Assembly (NCBI GenBank): GCA_963210315.1
Contig: OY723251.1
Coordinates: 62,001 to 126,000 of the forward strand
DNA length: 64,000 bases
Reading direction: 5' to 3'
DNA from: Rhynchopus euleeides
Taxonomy: Eukaryota; Euglenozoa; Diplonemea; Diplonemida; Diplonemidae
The notes beneath the pieces are model-generated. The model worked only from the letters and a program-made list of their open reading frames with translations. It searched no databases and was not told the DNA's origin. Made by a program: the position numbers and the translations under genes. Within the stretch, counting starts at the first letter, position 1, and every line of letters starts with the position of its first letter. This document shows positions 10,581 to 21,900 of the stretch, one piece after another.

Positions 10581-10940
10581 GGCAGGGAGGTACATATACA
10601 AGCCAGAACACATCGAAGACCTGGCTCATGCCACCTACATAGCGCCTGACACCCACCGGATGACGTGGTTGGCAAGCAACATGCATTGCAACCCTCAGAT
10701 GTGGTGTGTTGGGGCATTTTCTTTTCCAACCTCCCACACAGTGGCACTGTCCGGTACCAAACGGTGGCACAAAATTTAGGTACCCCAATTCGGGCACCTG
10801 AGGTGCCCGGAATGGTGGAAAAGTGGGGTTCGATGGGTTTCCGGACCGATCTGGGGGGGTTTGGAGGGTTTACGGGGGCTTTGGGGCCTCTGCGCCGGTT
10901 TTTTGAAAAATCGTGTTTGTCACCCCCATTTGACCCCCCC
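10581..10940. repeat. Right terminal inverted repeat of foldback element copy 1
   Basis: About 360 bp, reverse complement of 9793-10162. It ends in a C run followed by TA and then a host G tract. Confidence 0.85.
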
Positions 10941-11324
10941 TAGGGGGGGGGGGGGGGTGAGGTCCTGTGCCGAGCATTGCATCTTCTCTGCAGCAGGGGC
11001 CGCAGAAGGCAGAAGCATGGGCGGGTTGGCAGGCACAGGGATTGAGAGCGGGACACCCCCAACACGCACACAGTCCGTCCGCTATCCGCATGCGTAACAC
11101 AACCGCCTGTACAAAATCAAGTTGACCCGTTGCACTCTACCAGCATCCCTGCTGTAGACACGGGCACCCCGAAGTGTCTATGCCAGCGTCACGCTGGCAT
11201 GCTTCACGCACCCCTGAGCGCAGCCACCCCATGCTGGCTTGAAGCGCCCCACCCACCCGCAAACCCGTTGCACACCCCATGCACACACGCACATACACAC
11301 ACCCCCCACAGACTCAGTGCCGCT
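10941..11324. other. Intergenic region downstream of the prolyl hydroxylase
   Basis: Non-coding. It contains a clear hairpin at about 11180-11200 (ATGCCAGCG, loop TCA, CGCTGGCAT) about 125 bases past the stop codon of the minus-strand hydroxylase. Possible 3' UTR structure; otherwise nothing recognisable. Confidence 0.45.
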
Positions 11325-12674
11325 TCACTGGAATCTCCGCTGGCGCACCCAGAAGACAGAAACCCACTTCGTTGCACCCTCACCAGGCGGCTCTGCCTGG
11401 TGGTGGGAGTAGGGGTCCCCCTTGCAGTAGGTGTCGGGTGTTTGCTCCTGTGGTCAGGGCGGGTGTGGGTGTGGGTGTAGTGGGGGCAGCAGGGCTCGCT
11501 CGGTGCAACTCACACACAGAAACAGGAAACAGGAAAGGTTTGCGTGTGTGGGCGTGGCAGTGGATGTTCCACACACAAAGCGACACATAGCGTGGGGCCC
11601 CGCGCCGCACACAGCCTTGCGATGTGCAGGCATGCATACCTTCTCGCAGTCCCAGAAGACAATGGCATCGCCCTTCTTGGGCTTCACCCGATAGGCGCGC
11701 CCGTTGTCATTGGGGTTGGAGGACATGGGGAACGTGGTCTCTCCGCCAGACGTCGTCTCGTCCAGCCACGCGAGCACGGTGGCGACGCGCTGGCCACCGC
11801 GTGCCAGGTGGTCTGTGTAGATTGTGGAGAAGTAGTCTGGGTGCGACAGGTAGCGCTGCCCTGTGTGGTACCGCAGCACCTGGGTGGCCTCCACGTTATC
11901 CTCTGCAAGGCCTGTCAGCATGGAGACGCGGCGGCGCGCAGCCTGGATGATGGCGTGGTCGATGTGCTTCCGCTCTGTGATGAACATCCCGTTGCTGGTG
12001 CGCACGCCGTCGGACCTGCTCGACCCCTTGGCGCCCACCACCTCTGAACGGCGCAGCTTCGCGTCCGCCACCTCACGCACCCAATCCGCCTCCTCGTCTG
12101 TCCAGAAGTGCTCCACATAGAAGGCACGCGGCTTCGTCTTGCTGACAGTGCGCCACCGCATGATGTGGTGTGCCGACCCATCGGCGCTGTCGCGGTAGAT
12201 CTCACCCTCGGTGGTGTTGAAGCGCTCCCACAGGCTGAGGTATGGCGGCGAGTTCGGCAATTCAGGACGCACGAGGGGCGTCTCCTTCCAGTATTGGTCA
12301 CTGCGGTTCGGGACGTCCGCCTTGCCTGCTTCCCCCTCTTTCACGGTCTCCTTCTCCTCCTCCACAGCCTTCTCCTCGACCACCTTCTCCTCGACCTTCT
12401 CTATCTTGTGGGCCCCCTCAAAGTGATCAGGGTCGTGTGCGTTCAGCACTTCGTCGAGGCCCTGTGCCCGGGCCCGCGCGGCAACCTTTTTCAGCGGCTC
12501 GTGGATTGATCTGCTTTCCCGCAGGCTCTTCGCAACACGCGCCTTCGTGCGCTGCCCGATCTGGTTGGTGTACATGTAGTGCACCATCATCATTGCTGTC
12601 GCAGAGATCACTGCCAGCACCACAGCAACCAGCGCAATGCTGCGCTTCCCACGCAGGGAAGCATCAGCACCCAT
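11325..12674 (-). CDS. Prolyl 4-hydroxylase, two exons
   Basis: Exon 1 is 12674-11640 and exon 2 is 11447-11325, giving 385 residues; the intron (11639-11448, 192 bp) is phase 0 with AAG|GTATGC and CACAG|GAG. Residues 12-34 form a membrane anchor, followed by a Glu/Lys-rich coiled-coil-like stalk (KVEEKVVEEKAVEEEKE). The catalytic domain starts near 150: FYVEHFWTDEEADW, RTSNGMFI, then SHPDYF with the iron-binding His-x-Asp. Exon 2 supplies the rest of the active site: DPYSHHQAEPP (third iron ligand His) and ATKWVSVFWV (2-oxoglutarate-binding Lys). Without exon 2 the enzyme would lack these residues, which supports the splice. The enzyme hydroxylates peptidyl proline using Fe(II), 2-oxoglutarate and O2; this one is a type II membrane protein, probably ER/Golgi lumenal. 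The ATG at 12674 gives Met-Gly-Ala-Asp. Confidence 0.88.
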
Positions 12675-12944
12675 CGCGACACTGCTGTCTGCCTGCCGTG
12701 TGGTGTGGTGTGGAGGAGCGTGGTGGAAAGAGGCATCACTGGCACAAACAAGGCAAGCAGGGCCAGAACACTGCCCTGTGGGGGGGCGGCCTTCTGATTT
12801 CACTGTGTCTGTGCCTGGCCGGTGTGTTAACTGAACTGGAAACCGGTTCGGTTTGCTTCGGTTCCTGTGCTTGTCTTCGTTCTGTGCACATGAGAGTGAT
12901 GCTGGCCACAAGCGGCGTGCAGAGTGTTGTACAGCAGGCAGGGG

Positions 12945-15900
12945 CTAGGGCTGCCATGAGTCTGATGATTCGTCTGGCGAGAGTTCGGCGAACCAGCTGT
13001 TAATTTCCACAAGGGTGGGGCTCCGGGAAGCGTCGGTGACGCCGCCCCCGCTGCAAGCCAGCTGCATGCAGAGGTAGGCGACGTCCGGCGACCATCTGTC
13101 GGACTCGCTGCCGAAGAACAGGCACATCAGGGACAGGATGTCCTCGCACTGCTGCGAGCTGCTCGGCATGCCCTCCCCGCTGTGGGCGACAGGCGCCAGC
13201 GCGGGGCACAGCGACAGCTTCAGCACCCCCTCTACGACGAACATGTCCTGCGCGCTGAAGCGCCACCCACACAGCCCCACGGCCCCCTCGATGTGTAGCA
13301 ATGCGCGCAGCAGCTGCTGCAGCAGCGACACCTTTGTGCGATGCGGCACCTCGTGCGTCGTGAGGTACTCCACAAGGCTCTGTGTGCACGCCTCGGTGCA
13401 CACGCCTGCGTAGTGGGGGTCGTGCATGATGCCGTGCAGCTTCAGCAGGTTCGGGTGCCCGTGCGACACGCGCTTCAGCACCTCCACGTTGCTCTTGAAA
13501 GCGCTGAAGTGGCGTGCAGGCAGGCACTCCTCTGCAGCGGTGTCCGACAGAATGCCGTCATCGGAGTGGCCGTCCGCATCCAGCAGCCGCATCAGCTTCA
13601 CAATCACAACAGAGCCCGTGGCCGCGGTGCGCGCCGCCTCCGCCATCGAGCGCGAGAAGCTCTCCTGCTGCGCCGCAACGGCCGTCGCCTCCCCCAGGCC
13701 CCGTTGCCGCACGCTGCCCTGCTCCGGCACTGCCTCCGGTACCGTCACGCCGTCCGGCGCGAAAGCCTCGCAGATCGACTGGCTCCATGCGGCACGGCGG
13801 CGGGGCTTTGGCAGCACACCCGCAGGAGGAGTGCCCTCCTGTGCACCGCATGCTGGGGCAGGGCGCTGGCTCTGGTATGCTGCGAGGTAGGCGCCGCACC
13901 CGTCGGGGCGCACCCGCATGCACTTCTTGACGACGTAGGGCACAGCACCCCCCTCCGTGCACAGCACGTGCGGTGCAGGCATCTCGGGGTCCGCATCTGC
14001 GATGGAGACGCACGACCCTGGTGTGGGGATCGACACGGCGAAGCGATACGTCGACTGCATGCCGTGCTGGTTGAACAGCGCCGTGCCTCCCACGCTGATC
14101 AGCACTGAGGACGCGGAGGCGACGAGCTCGACCCTGTCGCCCTGCTGCAGGGGTGGGAAGGGCAGCATCTCGGGCACCGCCTCCTCGTCGGACGCAGCCT
14201 GGAACAGCCCGACTCCCTCCTTGGGGGGCGCCTCTGACGCGTCGCTCCGGGTGTCGACGGAGACGATGCCGAAGCGGCCCTCGTGCACCATGTCCTTCAG
14301 CGCCATGGCGGAGTACCCCGCAGGACTGTCGGCACAGGCCCCGATGTGCACCTCGTTGGGCACGGGCAGCTGCACGATGTCGATCACACAGCGGATCTCG
14401 CCGTCGCGCTGCACCGAGTCGTACACCTCACGCGTCACAAGCGTGCAGGGGAAGGCCGCCCCGGGTGCGGTGCCCTCGCTGTCCATCGCAGCCAGGGTGC
14501 CTGTCATGTCGCACACGAGGGACACGGGGGTCTCGCGGGTGGCGAAGTGGTGCCCGTCAGAGTGCTCCACATAGAGGCGCCGCTCCAGCGTCTCCCGCGC
14601 CTGCTTCATCAGCAGCTCCAGCGCGTGGTCCGTCTTGTTCAGCTGCGCTGCTGTGGCGCTGCTGCGTGGGCTGCCGGGTGCCCCCGGCGAGGGCTGGCTG
14701 CGCTGCGTGGCGGCAGCGCTGTTGGCGCTGTTCCCGGCATCACCCGCCCTGCCCCCCGCCCCCTCCGGGAAGGGGGCTCGCGCCTGCTGGCCGTCCTGCT
14801 GCTGCTGCTGCTGCTGCCGCGGGCGCCCCTTCTTGGCAAACTCCGCGTGCAGCAGCTCCGCCGCCACCGAGGGGTGGAAGGAGAAGGGGCGCACAGGGGT
14901 CAGCACCTTCGGCAGCACCTGCGGGCTGGACATATCCAAACCCTCCGGGAGCACCGCAGGCACGCCCTCCAGCGCAGGGTAGAGGTCCTGCAGCAGGCCC
15001 CCGCGGTACTGGCACATGCCGCCGCTGTCCCACTTCACGATGATATTGGTCAGCGCAGCGCCGCAGTGCGAAGGCCACAGCATGCCACCCCCTGCACCGC
15101 CGCCGCCGCCACCCCTCTGCCTCTGCCCATAGAAGGGCACCAGGGAGGACCAGCTGGGGTCGTCGCATGCGAGGGTGTCTGTGGTGCCCAGCGATGCGTC
15201 GGTGTGGATGTCGATAACCGTGCCCAGCTGCGTCACCCCGCCATCCTGGTCGTCGTATGCCCAGGTGGGGCCGCGCACCACACGCGAGTCGCCCGCGATG
15301 TCGAGGCTCACCCCACAGCAGAAGGGGCACAGCGTGAAGTTGTGCGCGCGGCAGTGCAGCACCTGCAGCCCCACGGGCAGCGCGCAGCTGCAGCTGCTGC
15401 AGAGCTCTGCTGCGAACCCGCCGAGGCCCCCGCCCAGCGCGATGGGGTGCAGCCCGCACCCGCGGCAGCAGCGGCGCTCCATCAGGCGGTGGAAGGCGTA
15501 GTAATATACGGAGCAGACCAGGGAGCGCACGGCACGCACCCCATCCGCAACAGCGGGGGTCGCGCGGAAGGTCACCTCGCTGCGCGACACCTCCAGGATC
15601 TCCACCGTGTAGAGGTTCGCCCCCACAGCCTCGCGGAAGCGCAGGTAGTCGTAGGGCGGGGGGGCGGGCGGTGCCGGCGGCAGGCACCCAGATGCAGCTG
15701 TCCCGTCGCGCTGCGGCTGCTCCTGCTGTGGTGGGGCTGTGGTGCTGCCGTTGTCGTCGCTGGTGCTGCTGCATTCGTCGTCGCCCTCCCACAGCGCGGC
15801 TGCGATGGGGTCGATCATGCCTGCTGCTGCGTGCGCCGCGTCGGCCTGCGCGGTGTCGAGGCGGGCAAGGCTGGGCCTGCCGAGTGCTAGCAGCTCTGCC

Positions 15901-18900
15901 CCCTGCTGCTGCTGCTGCTGCTGTGTCTGCGACATGCGCATGAGGCTGACGCACAGCTCGTGCGGCGTCGAGACACGGTCTATGGGGGTCTGCAGTGGGG
16001 TGCCCAGCTCGGCACCCGTGCCGCACCTGCGGAGGGGCAGGCTGCCCGGCTGCCTGTCGGGTTGCGGCGTCTCGTCCTGCACCACCCCGCCCTGCATGCT
16101 GGGGAAGAATGCCGCGTAGCGGCGCCTCTGCTCTGCGCCCGCAAAGAAGTCTTTGAAGTAGAGGTTCTTCAGGCACAGCGTCATCAGGTCTGTGTGGTTG
16201 AACAGGGGGAAGCCCCGCAGCACCGCACCCTGCTGCAGTGCCGTCACGCCCGACCCGCGGTACTCCTCGGGGAAGGGCTGCGCGGCGGCAGCGGCGTCGC
16301 GCGGCAGGATGTCGACACGCATGTGTGGGGCGTGGAATGTGGCGCCCCAGCGGATGTAGCTCTTGATCTTGAACTGCTGGTTGACGAGGCACCCGTTGAT
16401 GCAGAACTTAACGCGGTCGTGGCTGGACACCGTAATGGTGACGATGTCGTTGTGCCGCAGCGGCCCCGTCGACAGGGGGAACGACCCGTCGGAGTGCACG
16501 ACATAGCACCCGTCGGTGCCGCCACGCAACCCGAGGGATGTGCCGGGGAAGTTCTCCGAGTCCAGCTTCGACCTGTAGAAGGGGACGGAGGACTCGTCTG
16601 CGATGCCCAGGGTCACGCCGCTCACGATGGAGCTGTCCCGCTCGGAGGCGTCGGGCTTTGTGCCTAGGTCGGTGCGCCGGACTCGGAAGTGGCAGACGCT
16701 TCCGCCGTCGCCGCGGCCCGACCACGGGTTGTAGTACTGCTTCGTCACAACAGTGTAGCCCACGATGGTGTGGGCGCCCTCGAGGCTGTCGTCTGGCGCC
16801 AGCGGTGACCCCTCCGCTCGCGCCTCCACAGCTGCGGCCTGCTGGGTGGTCAGGGACAGCGCCGTCCTGCCGCCGTTCAGTACGCACACCTGCTGGTAGT
16901 GCGACAGGTCCACCTTCGGCGGGTGCGCCATGGCGTGCGAAGGGGAGGACACGGGGGACGCCGCGTTGCTGTGCGAAGGCGACAGCGAGCTGCCGTGCGC
17001 TGTGCCCTCACGCTTCCGCCGCGCCTCTGTGAAGGCCTTCTTCTCCGCGTCGGTGAAGAGCGGCGGCAGCACGGTGTCCGGGGCACGGTCCGCCGCGGCA
17101 AGCACCTCTGCCGTGTAGCGCTCCACGTCGTACAGCCCTTTGAAGCTGATGAAGCTGGGCGCCTCGTCGCGTGTCCAGGGGAAGGTCGGCAGGTGCAGCG
17201 CCATGCGCCCCTCGACAGAGAGCTCGTTCTGGACGCACAGCGCGAAGGTCTCGGAGGGTGTGGGCGGCACCACGGCCTGCTGAGGCTGAGGCCTGTCGTC
17301 AGGGGACGCGGCGTTGTCGCGGTCCCACGTGGAGGCCAGCTGCTGCATCCTGGCGTGCAGCCCGCTGCTGCCACCGCCCTGCGCGTTGGAAGGGCTGAAG
17401 CTCACGGAGCCCAGCGTGCTGTCAGTCGACCAGGGCGCTGCCGGGGTGTCGGCAATGATGCGGCGTGCCGTCGTCAGCTTCTTCACCTCGACACCCCCGT
17501 CGTACAGCGGCATCACGTCCTGGAAGGGGGCACCCCTGTAGACGAAGACACGCGGAGAGCGTGCCCACCGCACGTACACCAGTGAGGCGGTGAAGGTGGC
17601 ATCCTCAACCACCGCCACCACAGTGCCGGGGTTGAAGTCGCCGCCGTCCTCCTGCGCGTGTGCCCATGTGGGGCCGCGCTTCACCGTGGTGCCGACCAGC
17701 AGCGGGAAGGGCACCCCGCAGCAGTAGGAGCACAGGTCGAACTCGTGTGCCCGGCACCCGTAGTAGGTGGACCCGATGGGCAGCTGTGTGAAGCACGACG
17801 AGCAGTAGAACCACGCCGCCACCACCCTGCGCCCCAGCCTGCACCCGTGGAAGCACAGGCGCTGGTACTCCCGGGGGAACAGGTCGTAGTCGATGAGGTA
17901 GTGGTCGAACCCGAAGTTGATCACCACACTCTCGCGCCGCACCTGCTGCACGGTGCCGATCTTCCCAACCGTGCGCCGCATGGTGCCGCCGAACCGGCTC
18001 CGCTGCCCGCGGAGGCGCTCGCTGTAGGCAGGCACACGCAGCTCCTCCCCGACACGCAGCACGGGCCCCTCCCACGGCGTGTCGTCCACCTCGTCAGTGC
18101 TGGAGTCTGTCAGCGAGGCCCCGTCCGCAACGCCCTGTGCCATCAGAGCGTACCCCTGTGCGTGTGAGGGGGAGCGTGCGCCGGACCGCCCCGACGCATC
18201 GGAGCCACCGTCGCGCAGCTGCAGGCGGCCCACACGCGGCGTGGAGGGCTGTGCTGGGCTGCTGCTGCCGCGCTGCCGGCCCTGTGCCGGGGTGACCGCC
18301 ACCCCGCCGTATGCCGGCATTACGTCGAGGAAGGGCGCCCCGCGGTACGTTCCCAGCCATGTGCGCGGCTTGGCCCCGTCCCCCTCGCCTGCTGCGGCTG
18401 CTGCGTCCTGCGTCTCGTCCTCCCACTCCACAGTGATGCCGCCTGCCACAGGGTGCACGTGCAACACCGTGCCGACGGCAGCCGCATGCAGGCGCTGGTC
18501 AGGGTGGTTGTGTGTGGGGCCTTTGACCACACGCATGCCGACAGGGATGTCGGGGCGGACCCCGCAGCAGAAGTCACACAGCAGGAAGTCATGCGCATGG
18601 CAGGTGCGGCAGGGCGCGAGGCGCGGCATGACTGTGCCGCACCCGTCGCACGCACGGCTGTGCGGATGAGACGCAGAGACCGAAAGCGGGCACCCGACGA
18701 CACAGCGCCGCTCGACAACAGCATCGAACACAAAGTAGTCGAAGTAGAAGGACTCCGCATCGTCGTCCACATCCACATCCAGATCCAGGTCCACATCAAG
18801 CTCAAGCTCGTGCTCCAGCTCCACCTCATACTGCTCTGTGCACACCTCGGAGTGCTCGTCAGGCGCGTAGTCAGGGTCGCCCGACATCCCATCGGCATCA

Positions 18901-21900
18901 GGGCCAGCCTCTGCGTAGGCCGCCACGCCGCCCTGCCCCCGCAGCACCCTGCTGCCGACACCCTCGTCAGAGTCTGCATCGCCTGCATCGGGCGTGTGCC
19001 GCCCTGCAGCACGGGACCCGCCGCCCTCTGGGCCCTCGTGCTGGCGGTGGCAGCTCAGCAGAGAGGGCGCGTGCCTGTGGCTGAGGGTGGACAGCAGCGT
19101 GTCGTGGTCATCCTCGCTGTCGCACACCCCCTGCTCCAGGGCAGGGTCCGCGTGGCAGGTTGTGAACTGCTGGGTGCTGCCCAGCTGCCCCTCCTCCTCG
19201 CCGTCGGTGTCTGTCGTGCACGACGCGGTGCTGCGCGATGCAGCCGACCCTGTCTGGGGCGTGACTGCGGCAGGGCTCCTGCCACCTTGCTGCGGTGCGC
19301 CCTGCTGCTGCGGCACGGAGGGCGACGGCGACCGGGACCCCCGCATGGGCGAGCCGCCCGTACCGCTGCTGCCCTGCCGCGGGAAGCTGATGCAGGCGCT
19401 GCCGTCCTCCACGCCCACCACGGTGCCCACCTGCCCCAGCACGTCCTTCATCCGCTCGTGGAGGTAGAGCGTCTTCATGTCGAACAGCAGCATCGAGAAG
19501 AAGGGCGCCCGCACTTTCTGCCCGGTGGCCAGCACGCCGAAGGGCGTGTCGCACAGCGGCGGGGCGTCGGGCGCCTGGCTGTGCAGGGCAGGCGGCGGGG
19601 AGCAGGCGACGGACGAGTCGAGGATCCGAATGATGGTGCCCTCGTGGATGGACACGGCGAAGCGGTACATCGCGGCACGCGGCGTCTCCGACAGCGACGC
19701 GATGCCGCTGGCGGACTCTGGCGAGGCTATCTGGACCAGCCCGTTGGAGAGCTTCTCCTGGTTGCGCAAGATGGTCAGCGAGAGCCCGCAGTCCACCACC
19801 AGCGTGATGACGTCGCCCTCGCAGATGGGGCGGATGGACGCCTTGGAAGCGGTGCCATCGGGCGACAGCAGATACGCATCCTCCTGGTTCGTCAGCAGCG
19901 CAGCAGGGCTCAGCGTCGTCAGCGACACCCCCGCATAGGAGCGGAACCCGCGGTGCGCACGGGCTGCACCCGCCTCACCTCCGCGCAGCGACCCCCGTGT
20001 GGGCAGGTCGGCGCGCTCGGGGATGACGCCCACAGCAAGCGCGCCGCCGGAGTAGCGTTCGATCTTGATGGAGAAGGTGATGCCGTGCAGCAGCGCGTGC
20101 CCCAGCGCACCCGCCGTGCTCGGGATGCCCTTGTCCACCTCGATGTGGAACACCTCGCGTGTCGTTGCAGTCTCCACGGAGCGTGTCACGCCCGTCTGGC
20201 TCAGGGTGCGCCCCTCGTCGCTGACAAGGAGCCCTTCCGACTTCGCCCACGTCCACCCCTCCAGCGCGTCGTGGCCCCGCCTGCTGACCAGGTTGCTCTG
20301 CTTGAGGGGCACGCCCGACACGATGGCGGCAGCGATGCTTCGCGCGTCGAGTGGGAGTGCTGCGGCGCCTGCCTCCGCAGAGCTGTGCAGCGTGCAGCGC
20401 TTGGTGGACATCACCTCCATGTAGCTCCTGCGGTCGTCGAAGATGGCATCCGCCTCTGCCTGTGTCAGCAGGCTGACGCGCTGGCCGCGCCGCATGGAGG
20501 AGAAGGCGAAGCGGCAGTCGCCCCGCACGAAAAACTTGTGGTAGAACACGGGGCGCTGCCCTCCGGCGACGGACTGCTGCACGTTATGCAGCGTGCGCCA
20601 TGTGTTGCCCAGCGTCGCCTTGGGTGAGGGTGGGGGCGGCGCGGTGCCGGGCGCGCGGCGGAGGGAGAAGCTGCCGTCGCGGTGCAGTCCCACAGGGGGG
20701 AGGCCTGCGATGTCTTCGCCCTCGGAGTCGGGGTCGTCGTCGTGGCGGCCCTCCACCACGTCGTCAGGCTCGTCCTGTGCGTAGCCCTGTGCGCCGCCGT
20801 GTGCCCCGTCGTCGCCCAGCGCTGCGTGTCTGTGCTGCACGTGGGGTGCTGAGCCTCCGGAGGTGACTTTGGCGACTGCGGGCGTGGCGACCACGTCGTT
20901 GATGCTGAAGACAACCTCGCCTGAGGGGTGGATGGCGACAGACACAACGTCGCCCGCAGCGACTGGTCCGTGTGCCGTGGCGATGCAGTGTGTCTTGGGC
21001 AGCAGGATGGAGGGGAACTGTGCAGAGGCAACGGACACCGCCAGCTGCGAGGCGGGCTCGGCGTGGACGCCGCGCTCTGCGTCCGGGATGGAGGGCGGGC
21101 AGTGCAGCCCGATGGTGTCCGCAAAGGCGTCTCTGCCCAGCACGCCCTGCCCGCTGCGCCAGGCAAGGTCGTTACAGACGCCGAACACCAGGCCCTCGTT
21201 GCGCGTGGCCTCGACCAGGAAGTGTGCCACCACAGGCGCGTCCCCCTCGCCCACACGCAGCACCTCACGCGTGATCTGCGTCGTCTCGGCAGATGCGACG
21301 CAGGTTGCGGTGCGCAGGTCGTCCGACACAGTCATCGCATCGAAGCTGTCGAGGAAGTGCAGCCCCTTGCTCGCATCGTACACCCTGCGCGGCAAGCGCC
21401 TGCCCAGCGCCAGATGTCGCTGTGCGTACAGGGCTGCCTCCTGCTTGACCCGCTTCTGCTTCTCTTGGTGCTTCAGGGCCTCCAGCTTCGCGTTCACCTC
21501 GACACCGCCTTGGAACAGCGGCATCACATCCTGGTGGGGCACGCAGCGGTACTTCTCGACACGGTTATCCGCATCCCACTGCACCTCCACCCACGCGCTC
21601 GTCTCGTTGTCGATGTCGGTGACGGTGCCAGGGGTGAAGGGGCCGCCGTCTTGCTCGCCCCACTTCCACGTGGGGCCTCTGACCACGCGCGTGCCGTACG
21701 TCACTGGGTAGGGGAAGCCTGCACAGTAGCCGCACAGCACGAAGGAATGCTGCTCGCAGGTGTATGTGGGTGCTGCCTTGGGCAGCTGGATGAGGCAGCC
21801 GTCGCACGTCATCTCCGGGTTGGGTGCCGGCACGATGTGCAGCTGGCAGCCGCGCACACAGTACCGCGCCACCTCCTCTGGGAAGCTGCCCCAGTCGAAT

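Larger units (their letters stand above)
9793..10940. mobile_element. Foldback (long-TIR) DNA transposon, copy 1
   Basis: An 1148-bp element with near-perfect inverted termini of about 360-370 bp (9793-10162 and 10581-10940) around a unique core of about 418 bp. Termini read GGGGGGGTCAAATG, and TA dinucleotides lie immediately outside both ends (9791-9792, 10941-10942), consistent with a TA target duplication as in Tc1/mariner-related elements. No transposase is visible, so it looks non-autonomous. A second copy occupies 60604-62969 with only scattered mismatches, implying recent activity. Both copies sit between G tracts. Short frames in the core are shared by both copies, but at this identity that does not show coding. 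Confidence 0.85.

Noticed and set aside
10830..10850. GGTTCGATGGG as a tRNA B box
   Set aside because: No A box or cloverleaf around it; it lies in the transposon arm and recurs inverted in the other arm.
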